From Planctomycetota bacterium (GTDB taxonomy: Bacteria; Planctomycetota; UBA1135; GCA-002748355): 64,000 nucleotides of DNA. Both the position numbers and the translations under genes were made by a program. Location: positions 1 to 64,000 of the forward strand of contig JACKHW010000004.1 of assembly GCA_020638795.1 (NCBI GenBank), read 5' to 3'. This document shows positions 47,662 to 57,000 of the stretch, in pieces (within the stretch, counting starts at the first letter, position 1; the number at the start of each line of letters is the position of its first letter). Under the pieces are notes generated by a model that searched no databases, was not told the origin of the DNA, and saw nothing but the letters and a program-made list of their open reading frames with translations.

Positions 47662-47702
47662 GAGAGAAGATACGGCGAATGCGTAGCGAATGCTTCCGTT
47701 CG

Positions 47703-50700
47703 TCAGCCGGTTCGGGCCAGGAAGTAGCGCAGGGATCGCTTCTGTCCGCGACACGTCAGGCGGTCTTCTTCGAGCCAGGCCCCGAGGTCGCGGGTCGCCG
47801 TCCTGCGGCTGACCCGAAAGACCTCGCAGTAGCGCTTCGGGCTGAGCCCGTCTTGTTGGAGGCCCGCGTCGCTCTCGAACCACTGCACGAGGGCGCACCA
47901 TCGGTCTTGCGGCGACCCGAGCTGCGCCGGGTCGAAGCTCTCCGCGTCGAAGTCCTCGGCATCGAAGGCCTCGCCGTCGAGGCTCGGCGTGCCGACGTCG
48001 TGCGCCTCGGAGACGGTCGCGTCGACGTTCGGGGCATGCATGCCCACCGGATCGAGTTGCGTTTCGGTCAAGGGAGCCAGTTCGAGATCCTCCGGCTCGA
48101 TGTGCTCGCCACGCGCCAAGACGAGCGCGCGCTGCACGACATTTTCGAGTTCGCGGAGATTGCCAGGCCACGAATACGCGTGCAACGCGTCGAGCGCGGC
48201 CGTCGACAGGGGCAACGCCTGGGGTCCATGACGGGCCCTCAGGCGCTCGACGAGCAACGGAAGCTCCTCCATGCGATCGCGCAGCGGCGGGACTTGGATC
48301 TGCAGACCCTGCAGGCGGAAATAGAGGTCTTGCCGAAAACGCCCCATCTTGACGAGGGCTTGGAGATCTCGATGGGTCGCGGCCACGACGCGCACGTCGA
48401 CTTCGATGTCTTGATCGCCGCCAACCCGACGAATCGAACGATCTTGCAGGACGCGCAGGAGGCCTGCCTGCACTTCGAGCGGCATTTCCCCGACTTCGTC
48501 GAGGAACAGGGTTCCGCGATGCGCCTGCTCGAAGAACCCGCGGTGGCGCAGCGCTGCTCCAGTGAAGGCTCCGCGTTCGTGGCCGAACAACGCCGATTCG
48601 AGCAGCGCCTCCGGAATCGACGCGCAGTTGACCTTCACGAGCGGCCCCTTTGCGCGCGCGCTCCCTTCGTGGCAGAGATTCGCGAGGATCTCCTTGCCGA
48701 CACCGGTCTCGCCTTCGATGAGCAGCGTGAGTTCGGTCATCGCGGCCTTGTCGAGACGCTCGAGAACCGCATGCATCGCCCTCGACGCGAAGACGCCGCC
48801 GCCCCTCTCGATCACCGGAGCATGGACCGGCAGCACGACCGCATCCTGCCTCGCATCGAGCACATCGACGAGGAACGCCGACGACCCTGCGTCCTGCGGG
48901 TAGCTCGCCGATACGACGCGAACCGAGAGGCCACCGCCACTCCCCTGCAGCAACGTTCCGATCCGCTGCTGAATCTCGTCGAGACGCGCCGAGGCCGCTT
49001 CCGGTCCGAGCCCCGGCAGCAGGATTTCGAGACGTCTGGCATCGAGCCGGGTGGCGATCTCGGGTGGCGCGAGCTCGTTCGCCAACAAGTTCGCGATGCC
49101 CGTGCCGAGGCGCTCGACTGCACGGTGCACGCTCTCGACTTCGCCGCTGCCGGACGAAGTATGGGCGATGACGACGCGAGCGATCGTCACGCGCTCTCCC
49201 TCCTTCTGCGCGCGATCGACTTCATGAGAAACGGATCGCCGGTACCACCGAGGCACGGGAAGACCGGTCGATGGGTCCTCGATCGCCAGGCCATACAAGC
49301 GTGCCGTCTCCATCGCGGCTGCGACTTGATCGACGAGCGCCTGCAGATAGTCGAGATCGACTGTGTCGGCCCACTCGGCATTGAGCGCCAGGACCGCGAA
49401 TGCACGATGTCGATCGCGAAGTCGAATCGGTAGAACGAGCGCTCCCGACTCTTGCGAACCGATGCAGTACGGTCCCCGTGCCCGCAGCATCTCGGCTTGG
49501 AAGTCGATCGGCACCGTTCCCCTGTCGGGCTCACCGTCGACGAGGTACGTGCTCGCGACCGGACTCGTCTCCGAACCCTTCGTGCCGTCGAAGACGATGA
49601 CGAGCGCAGCCGACGAACTCGTGACCTCGACGAGCACTTTGCAGGCCTCGTCCACGACAGCTTCGAGATCGAGCACGCGCGTCAAACGCGCCATCGCACG
49701 ATTCATGTGCTCCTGCTTCTGGATGCGCTGACGCAGCTCGAGCGACATCGTCCGGAACGCTTCACTCAGCCGTGCGATCTCGTCGGTTCCCGCGACCGGG
49801 TGCACTTCGGCAGCGAGGTCACCTGCAGAGAAGCGCAGCGCCGTACTGCTCATCTCGTCGATCGGATCCGAGATTCGTCCCGTCACGCTCAACGTCAGGA
49901 AGCTCACGAACACGACGAGCAGGCTCCCGACGATCACGAAGAACGTCGGAACGCCCACGGCGCCGAAAAGCAGCGGTAGGCGGGGCCGCTCGAGTCGTTC
50001 GAACGCGCCGAGGACCGCGATCGGCGTCCCGGCACGATCGCGGACGAACTGCAGCGCCGCGCGCAGTCCCTCCGCCTCGCCAGAGAGGTCGACGATTTCG
50101 GGTCCTCCGGACTCGCGAAGCTTGTCGATGCTCGCGACGAGCAGCGACCGGGCGGACGGCATGCTCTGGCGACGCACGAACGAAGGCTTTTCGCCGAGGG
50201 CGCCTGCAGCGGCACCGACGGCCAACGGGTAGCCGTTGAGGTCGAAGAACCCGAGTTGTCCGCGCGCCGCCCAACCATCCAGGAGCGCGCCGTCGAGTTC
50301 TCGCCCGACGGCACAACGCACGGGTAAGCCTCCCTGCGGCTCCGCGCGTGCACCGACGAAGACCTTGCCCCAGCGAAGATACACGCCGACACCGGGCCCG
50401 AGCGGCGTGTCCCCGAGCAGATGGGACTCGGGTCGATCGACGACGCGCAAGACGCGCTCACGAGACGACTCGTCCGGCACCTCGCACGTCAGAAAGCTCG
50501 CATCGGAGAATCCCTTCGGACGCGCACTCGCGAGCACTGCGGCGAGCTCGTCCTCGAAACGCACACCACCCTCCGAGCGTGGACGCCGCACGATGTCCGC
50601 GATCGCTTCGGCGTGGTCCGAGGCTTCGAGCACGAGGGTGCGCCCGAGTTCTTCGATCCGTCGGCTGGCGACTCCGAGGTCGTCGAGCAAGTTGTTGCGC

Positions 50701-53405
50701 TGGCGTTCGGACTGGTTCTGCTCGAGAAGGTTGTTCACGAAGACCGAGACGATCGCGAGGGGCACGATTGCCGCGAACGCGACACTGCCGAGGAGTTGCG
50801 CACGCATGCTCGCCCGTGGCGCGACCGCGAACAAGAAGTGCACGACGAGCCACGGAACGGCGAGCAAGGCAACGATGAGCCCGAAGATCCAGACGGATCG
50901 CGTGACCGAGCCCAGGGTCGGATCCCGCACTGAGACACAGAACGCAGCCTCACCCCAACCTTCTCCGTCGAGCCGGACCCAGGACTCGAACGAGCCTTCC
51001 CCGAAGAAGTCCACCGTCGCCGCCGTGCCATCCCTCTGCAAGTCGTCCGCGAGTACGGCAGGCATGCGCCGCGCAGCGTCGCCCGCGGGCTGCGACAGCA
51101 CACGCTCCCGAAACACGTGGAACGACGCATCGCCGAGCATCGAGAGCGCATTCGGTGCAAGTCGATACGCACCGATTCGTTCGGCGGGCACGAGGAGCGA
51201 ATCCGGCCCGGTCTCCGAATCGATCACGCGCGGAATCGCGCAGACGACGCTACGCAATTCGATCGGGTAGTTCCCGTCGTTGGTCAAAGTCACCGTCCGC
51301 ACGGACGACAGATCCGGCAGATCGAATGCCATTCCTGGCGTCACTTGGGTGGCGCCATCCATCGATTCCCACTCGTAGGCAACGCGCGCGCGCGTGTCCG
51401 TGGTCAGGCGTTGCAGCTCGCTGTTCGCGTCGAACCGACGCGCGAAGAGCTCGACTTGGTGCCGCAGGGACCATTCCGCCGCCGTGCCGTCCGCCATCGT
51501 TGCACGCAACGTGGCAACGACCGCGCCGTCTTTCGTCGCGCGGAAGTCGTCACCGGCGAGACCAGCCGCGAGGACCCAAAGGCGATCGACACGTTCGATG
51601 GCTGGCGTAAGCTCACACGTCCACGCTTGGCCGCGCTCGAGCTTGATTCGCGCCGCGAGTGGCGCCGCCCCGACGAGCGACGTGCGCACTCCGGAGCCGA
51701 GTCGCGAGACGGTCTCCAGGAAGATCGGGCGCCAAGCCGTGACTTGCTCGCGTCCGCGTGCGCAGACACCTTCGATCGTGACGCTGCCTGGCTCCGTGGT
51801 TCCGATCGAAACTTCCCGAACCCCCTGCGGGAGTTCGAAATCCGCGCTCCAGGACACAGCAGCTGGACTCGGCGCCGAACCGCCGCCAAGCGACGCCATG
51901 CGCACGCACTCGAGATCGCTACGAATCGAAGCCGCCTCGACCCACAAACCGGGTGCGCGCGGGACTTCGGCATCGTCGTGCTGGGCAACGGTAGGAACTC
52001 CATCCACCTCCGCCGGCGCCTTTCGTGGCTGCGACACGACCAGTCGCAACCTGTCGCCGGCACGAAGACCCGCGAGCCCGACACGCAAAGGCGATTCTCC
52101 GAGTTCGACATCGTAGGGCCAGACGACCGTGCCGCCGCCGAAGTCCCGTCGCTTCCAGCCGAAGGCATCCGGCCTCAACGTTTGCAAATCGACGAAGTCA
52201 CTCTCGAGCGGTTTGCGCACCGCACCTCCCGTCAAGAGGTCGACGAACGGCGCATCACGACTCGGACCTTCGAACCCCGAAAGCCCGCTGCGCTCGAGGT
52301 CGGGTAGCTTCGACACGACCCACCGCACGATCGAATCCGAACGAGCACGGAGCTCACTCGAACGCAACGTCGCCACGACGAATGGAACGAGTACGGCCGC
52401 GAACGCGACGACGAGCGCTGCCCCGAGCGTGATGCGTTGTCGCGTCGGATGCATCGCGATCGATCTTCGGTAGACGTGCCGCACGACGAGGAGCAACACG
52501 AGGACGGACACCGCAGGCAACAGCGCACCGATCAACGTCAGCAGCTGCGAACCGCCATCTCCACCGGTCGTAGCGACTCTCGGTACGAGGGGCGCAGGAC
52601 CATCGAACACCAGTCGACCGAACCATCCCGTGCTCTCGGCAGGAGACCGACTCCCGGCCCAGACGAGGTAGTTGTAGTTGTCACGCCCCTCATCGCGGTC
52701 GCCATAGGCAATGTTGAAGCCGATCTCGCGTGTCCCCGGCTCGAAGCCCGGCAGGTTGTGGAGCGGAATCACGGCTTCGAGTGCGACGCCGCCCTGCTCG
52801 AGTTTGCGAGCGACTCGAATCCCCGTGAAGCCGCGATCCTCGATGGTCGACGTCGATCCGCGCGCCACGACTTTCTCGGGACGACCGACGAACGACCAGG
52901 GACGCCCCGGCGCGAACGGCAACAGCATCAACTGCAAGTCGTCGTCGTTCCAAGCGAGTTCGCCGGCCTGCGCATCTCGCAGATCCGAGTCGAAGAACAG
53001 CTCGAGAACATCGCCACTCTCCCAAGTCTCCCCCTGCCTCGGTGCGAGTGGCCCGCGGTCGTAGATGCGCGCGTAGAGATAGAGATGGCCCTCGTCGTAG
53101 GCGAGCCGAACGAGCGCCGACGCGTCCTCGGGCCCATCCCAATCGATACGGTCCGTAGCGACCAACTGGGACCGGCGATCGAGATGCAACACCTCGACGC
53201 CTGTCCACTCGAACGCTTCTCCGTCGATCTCGATCGGCGTCGCGATCTCACGGATACGGACGCGGGTGTGATTCGCCGGCCCGTCGTCCTGCGCGGACGC
53301 ATGCGCGAGGACGGAACATAGAGCAACGAAAGTCAGCCAGAGCAGGCGGCTCGGCGAGAGGGGACTGCACACGGCACACTCAGTGTATGCCGTCGTACCG
53401 TTCAC
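47703..53405 (-). CDS. 1900-residue membrane-spanning sigma-54 activator with CBM9/DOMON-like, HAMP, GAF and winged-helix domains
   Basis: One uninterrupted frame. Signal peptide 1-38; CBM9/DOMON-like sandwich ~48-270 (PIEIDGEAFEW, VLELFFDSD); TMs ~286-308 and 326-347; a large outer region ~350-830; TMs ~837-860 and 868-893; a Cache-like outer segment ~895-1140; TM ~1142-1168. Then inside: HAMP ~1172-1230 (DPIDEMSSTALRFSAGD), GAF ~1245-1390, a degenerate GGDEF-like region ~1400-1535, and a sigma-54 AAA+ domain with GETGVGKE (1565) and GAFTGA (1612). A winged helix occupies ~1832-1900 (SPKRYCEVFRVSRRTATRDL). Sigma-54 activators normally end in a Fis helix and act through a separate kinase. Here sensing, signal transfer and DNA binding appear joined. 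Target genes are unknown. Confidence 0.9.
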   Translation of the reverse strand: MNGTTAYTECAVCSPLSPSRLLWLTFVALCSVLAHASAQDDGPANHTRVRIREIATPIEIDGEAFEWTGVEVLHLDRRSQLVATDRIDWDGPEDASALVRLAYDEGHLYLYARIYDRGPLAPRQGETWESGDVLELFFDSDLRDAQAGELAWNDDDLQLMLLPFAPGRPWSFVGRPEKVVARGSTSTIEDRGFTGIRVARKLEQGGVALEAVIPLHNLPGFEPGTREIGFNIAYGDRDEGRDNYNYLVWAGSRSPAESTGWFGRLVFDGPAPLVPRVATTGGDGGSQLLTLIGALLPAVSVLVLLLVVRHVYRRSIAMHPTRQRITLGAALVVAFAAVLVPFVVATLRSSELRARSDSIVRWVVSKLPDLERSGLSGFEGPSRDAPFVDLLTGGAVRKPLESDFVDLQTLRPDAFGWKRRDFGGGTVVWPYDVELGESPLRVGLAGLRAGDRLRLVVSQPRKAPAEVDGVPTVAQHDDAEVPRAPGLWVEAASIRSDLECVRMASLGGGSAPSPAAVSWSADFELPQGVREVSIGTTEPGSVTIEGVCARGREQVTAWRPIFLETVSRLGSGVRTSLVGAAPLAARIKLERGQAWTCELTPAIERVDRLWVLAAGLAGDDFRATKDGAVVATLRATMADGTAAEWSLRHQVELFARRFDANSELQRLTTDTRARVAYEWESMDGATQVTPGMAFDLPDLSSVRTVTLTNDGNYPIELRSVVCAIPRVIDSETGPDSLLVPAERIGAYRLAPNALSMLGDASFHVFRERVLSQPAGDAARRMPAVLADDLQRDGTAATVDFFGEGSFESWVRLDGEGWGEAAFCVSVRDPTLGSVTRSVWIFGLIVALLAVPWLVVHFLFAVAPRASMRAQLLGSVAFAAIVPLAIVSVFVNNLLEQNQSERQRNNLLDDLGVASRRIEELGRTLVLEASDHAEAIADIVRRPRSEGGVRFEDELAAVLASARPKGFSDASFLTCEVPDESSRERVLRVVDRPESHLLGDTPLGPGVGVYLRWGKVFVGARAEPQGGLPVRCAVGRELDGALLDGWAARGQLGFFDLNGYPLAVGAAAGALGEKPSFVRRQSMPSARSLLVASIDKLRESGGPEIVDLSGEAEGLRAALQFVRDRAGTPIAVLGAFERLERPRLPLLFGAVGVPTFFVIVGSLLVVFVSFLTLSVTGRISDPIDEMSSTALRFSAGDLAAEVHPVAGTDEIARLSEAFRTMSLELRQRIQKQEHMNRAMARLTRVLDLEAVVDEACKVLVEVTSSSAALVIVFDGTKGSETSPVASTYLVDGEPDRGTVPIDFQAEMLRARGPYCIGSQESGALVLPIRLRDRHRAFAVLALNAEWADTVDLDYLQALVDQVAAAMETARLYGLAIEDPSTGLPVPRWYRRSVSHEVDRAQKEGERVTIARVVIAHTSSGSGEVESVHRAVERLGTGIANLLANELAPPEIATRLDARRLEILLPGLGPEAASARLDEIQQRIGTLLQGSGGGLSVRVVSASYPQDAGSSAFLVDVLDARQDAVVLPVHAPVIERGGGVFASRAMHAVLERLDKAAMTELTLLIEGETGVGKEILANLCHEGSARAKGPLVKVNCASIPEALLESALFGHERGAFTGAALRHRGFFEQAHRGTLFLDEVGEMPLEVQAGLLRVLQDRSIRRVGGDQDIEVDVRVVAATHRDLQALVKMGRFRQDLYFRLQGLQIQVPPLRDRMEELPLLVERLRARHGPQALPLSTAALDALHAYSWPGNLRELENVVQRALVLARGEHIEPEDLELAPLTETQLDPVGMHAPNVDATVSEAHDVGTPSLDGEAFDAEDFDAESFDPAQLGSPQDRWCALVQWFESDAGLQQDGLSPKRYCEVFRVSRRTATRDLGAWLEEDRLTCRGQKRSLRYFLARTG

Positions 53406-53451
53406 GTCCTCGGTGATTCGCGATCCGCACGCTGCAGCGGTCCGTGAACGA

Positions 53452-53488
53452 ATCGATCCCGTGAGCCAGTCGGACCCACGGGATCGAT
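53452..53488 (-). terminator. 12-base-pair hairpin after the cold-shock gene
   Basis: ATCGATCCCGTG and CACGGGATCGAT form a perfect 12-base stem around a 13-base loop, 20 bases after the cold-shock stop. Downstream on the minus strand is TCGTTC, with no real T run. It is either a transcript-end hairpin or an operator for the neighbouring activator gene, whose start is 47 bases further on. Confidence 0.55.
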
Positions 53489-53507
53489 CGTTTCGCTAGC
53501 CCGCGAT

Positions 53508-53771
53508 TCAGCTCAGCTGCGGGACGACGTTCTCGTCGTGCTGCGGAAGCGTGTCCCGACGTTGCTCGAGGATGCGTCGCACATTCAGGGCGTGATACCC
53601 CTTGTTGCCGTTTTCGAGTTCGAACTCCACGGGTTCACCGTCCTGGAGGCACTTGAAGCCATCCTGTTCGATGTTGCTGTAGTGGATGAAGATGTCGTCA
53701 TCGACTCCGTCCGTACGGACGAAGCCGAAACCCTTCCTATTGTCGAACCACTTGACGTGACCGAGAACCAT
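53508..53771 (-). CDS. cold-shock domain protein
   Basis: The product has 87 residues from the ATG at 53771, which has GAGG 7 bases before it. RNA-binding motifs RNP1 (KGFGFVR) and RNP2-like (DIFIHYS) are intact. The segment after the beta-barrel is a short acidic/polar tail (residues 70-87). It binds single-stranded RNA or DNA and melts structure. The 5' leader carries a hairpin followed by a T-rich stretch (53803-53824). It lies next to the pnp operon; cold-shock proteins and PNPase often act together on RNA turnover in the cold. Confidence 0.93.
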   Translation of the reverse strand: MVLGHVKWFDNRKGFGFVRTDGVDDDIFIHYSNIEQDGFKCLQDGEPVEFELENGNKGYHALNVRRILEQRRDTLPQHDENVVPQLS

Positions 53772-53802
53772 GCGACTACCTCTTAGCACGACGAAAAGAA
53801 CC

Positions 53803-53824
53803 GTCGAGCCGCACGGGGCTCGAC
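53803..53824 (-). promoter_or_regulatory. hairpin with T-rich run in the cold-shock 5' leader
   Basis: GTCGAGCC and GGCTCGAC pair around a 6-base loop. They are followed on the minus strand by GGTTCTTTTCG, 32 bases before the ATG. The shape is that of a terminator or attenuator placed inside a leader. Confidence 0.5.
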
Positions 53825-53994
53825 AAACTCCCCCGTAGGGCCGCCGGTCGTATGAACGCCAACTTCTCGGTCCGAGACCGGCCCACCCTACAGGTAGAAC
53901 CGGTCGGCACGAGGTGCTGCCTGGCGCAGCACACCGTCCGATGGGAAGTTCATCGGGAACCGACCGGGGCAGGCTGAAGATGTTATCGAAGAAA

Positions 53995-54020
53995 CCCGGC
54001 GGCCCCAAGAGGCCGCCGGG
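53995..54020 (-). terminator. pnp: intrinsic terminator of the rpsO-pnp operon
   Basis: CCCGGCGGCC and GGCCGCCGGG form a perfect 10-base stem with a 6-base loop, starting 9 bases after the pnp stop. On the minus strand the run TTTCTTC follows. This is the strongest terminator in the window. Confidence 0.8.
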
Positions 54021-54029
54021 AAATCGGCC

Positions 54030-57000
54030 TCAGTCGCGAGGCGCGCGCGCCCGGCGACGGCGCGGACGCGGAGCTTCGAATTCGTCATCGACCGGCCCGG
54101 ACTCGCGGGCAGTCGAGCGCGTCCGTGACGAAGTCGTTTCTTCGGTGGTACGGCGGTTACGACGCTTGCGCGCACGATCGTCGCCCTCATCCCGAACGCT
54201 GGGAACCGGTTCGTCGAAATCCGGCGCATCGTTCCCTACCGCTGCACCGCGTCCGCGACCACGCCCACGCGGTTCGTCCTCGCGAGACGACGAGCGCCGC
54301 GAGCGAAGCGGGGCCTCGACATCGGTCTCAAACTCGTCACCTCGCCTCGGGCGCGGCGCATCCGGCTCCGCATCGCGACGACCTCGACGGCCACGCCGCG
54401 GAGCACGCTCACCCTTGTCTTCGACATCGCGATCTCGACGCGGAATGTCATCGAAGTCGGGGTCCGCTTCGACGGCCTCGACGCGACGCGGACGGTCTTC
54501 GTCAAAGGCGTCCCGTCGCGGGCGACGCGGGCGATCCTCATCGAAGCGATCCCGGTCGCGCCCACCGCGGCGACGTGGCGCTTCTTCTTCGTAGTCGAAC
54601 TCGACCTCGGGCTGAGGGCGGCGATCGCTCCGCTCGGGTCGGTCGTCTCTCGGACGACGCGAAGAGCGGTCTTCGGCACCTGCTTCCCGTTCACGGCCGC
54701 GACCGCGCCGAGGACGATCTTCCTCGAAGTCCCGCCCACGATCACGCTCGCGTCGATGCGGGCGCTCCTCGTCGTATCCTTCGGCACGACCTTCGTGCCG
54801 CTCGCGCGGTGCTTCCTCGCGTCCGCCGCGACCACCGCGATCACCGCGATCCCGCGAACGCCGCGGGCGTTCTTCGTCGAACTCGCGCTCGACCTCGACG
54901 CGATCGCCTCGCTCACGGCGCGGACCGCGCTCGCGGTGCGGACGACGCTCTTCGTCCCGGTCGTCTCGGTCACGCCGCGGACGACGCTCCTCGTCCCGTT
55001 CATCCCGTTCACGGCGCGGGCGACGCTCTTCGTCCCGGCCGTCACGATCGCGACGCGGGCGACGTTCCTCGTCATCACGGGGACCCCGCTCGCGACGAGG
55101 CGCACGGCTGTCCCCAGCACCTTCGAGCAACGCCTTGCGTGAAAGCTTGATCTTGCCGAGCGGATCGACATCGAGAACCTTGACATCGATCTCGTCACCG
55201 ACCTGAACGACCTCGGTCACCGACCGAATGAACTCGTCACTGAGCTCGGAAACGTGGCAAAGACCTTCTTGTCCGGGAAGGATCTCGACGAACGCGCCGA
55301 ACTCCTTGATCGAAACGACCTTGCCCTTGTAAGTGCGACCGACCTCGACGTCGGCGGTCATGGCTTCGATCGTGCGCACCGCATGGTCCACACCCTTCGC
55401 ATCGAGTCCGGCGACGATGACGGTTCCGTCGTCGTCCACACTGATCCGTGTCTTGGTCTGGTCCTGGAGCCCGCGGATGTGCTTCCCACCCGGGCCGATG
55501 ATCATGCCGATCTTCTCGGGATCGATCTTGAGGCGGACGAGGCGCGGCGCGTACGCGCTGAGCGATTCGCGCGGACGGCGGAGCGAGGACAACATCTCCT
55601 TGAGGATGTGCACGCGTCCTTCGCGGGCTTGCTCGAGCGCTTGCTCCATCAGCTTGCGCGTCAGGCCCTTGCACTTGATGTCCATCTGCAGCGCGGTGAT
55701 GCCGTTCTGCGTGCCCGTGACCTTGAAGTCCATGTCCCCGCAATGGTCCTCCGAACCCTGGATGTCCGAGAGGATCGCGGTCTTGCGGCCTTCCTTGACG
55801 AGGCCCATCGCGATGCCCGCGACGGGCTGACGGATCGGGACACCCGCATCCATCAACGCGAGCGTGCCTCCGCAGACCGTCGCCATCGAACTCGAGCCAT
55901 TGGACTCGAGGATCTCGCTGACGAGGCGGATCGTGTACGGGAACTCCTCTGCCGTCGGCAGGACGGATTCGAGCCCACGCAACGCGAGCGCACCGTGACC
56001 GATTTCGCGTCGACCGGGTCCGCGCACGGGACGCGTCTCACCGACGCTGAACGGCGGGAAGTTGTAGTGAAGCAAGAAGCGCCGGCGCGCCTCTTCGCCG
56101 AGCCCGTCGATGATCTGCTCGTCGTCCTTGGTGCCGAGCGTCGCGACGACGAGCGCTTGCGTTTCTCCACGCGTGAACACGGACGAACCGTGCGCTCGGG
56201 GCAACTCGCCCACCGTGCACGTGATCGGACGGATGTCCGTCGTCCCGCGCCCGTCGGTGCGCTTGCCCTTGAGAATGGCTTCGCGCTCGGCGCGCGAGGT
56301 CAAGGTGTAGGCGTGTGCCTTGACCGCCTTCATCGACTTCGCCGCCTCGTCGGCAGCGAGCTTGCTGAACGACTTCGCGTAGAACTCGACGATCTCGTCC
56401 TTGACCGCGGAGACCGTGTCCTTGCGCTCGTGCTTGGAGCCGGGCGATGTCACCGCCTTGACGATCTTGCGGTAGAACTTCTTCTCGACTTCGGCGTGCA
56501 GCTTCTCGTCGACGGGCGGCGGCGTGAACGTCGTCTTCTTCTTGCCGGCCTCCTTCATGAAGTCCGCGATGATCGCGCACACTTCTCTGCAAGCATCGTG
56601 GCCCGTCTCGAGGGCCTCGATCATCGTGGCTTCGTCGAGTTCCTTCGCACCGGCCTCGACCATCGTGATCGCGTCCTTCGTGGCGGCGAGCACGAGTTCG
56701 AGCTCGGACTTCGCGTTCTCGGCTGCTGTCGGATTGACGATGAAGTGATCGCCGACCAAGCCGACGCGGCACGCCCCCATCGGACCCTCGAACGGGATCG
56801 TCGCGATGTTGACCGCGGCGAAGGCGCCGATCATCGAAGGGATGTCGGGATCGTTCTCACCGTCGTAGCTGAGCACGGTGATGAGGACTTGGACGTCGTC
56901 CTTGAAGCCCTCGGGGAAGAGCGGACGCATCGGACGGTCGATCAGACGCGACGTCAGCGTCTCCTTGTCCGTCGGACGTGCCTCACGCTTGAAGAACCCG

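Larger units (their letters stand above)
47260..47702. other. 443-base gap with terminator and octamer repeats
   Basis: The gap lies between the end of the 1900-residue activator gene and the start of the OmpH-like gene, both minus strand. It contains the intrinsic terminator at 47503-47538 and, nearer the activator, a cluster of ATGCGCCA-like octamers. No gene was supported. The promoter of the OmpH-like gene should be between 47259 and the terminator. Confidence 0.6.

Noticed and set aside
47679..49433. Long plus-strand open frame opposite the giant activator
   Set aside because: It is the Arg/His-rich mirror of a well-supported gene in GC-rich DNA; no domain or signal.
54921..55076. Regular repeats that could suggest a CRISPR array
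   Set aside because: The units are adjacent with no unique spacers, in frame and protein-coding (pnp tail).
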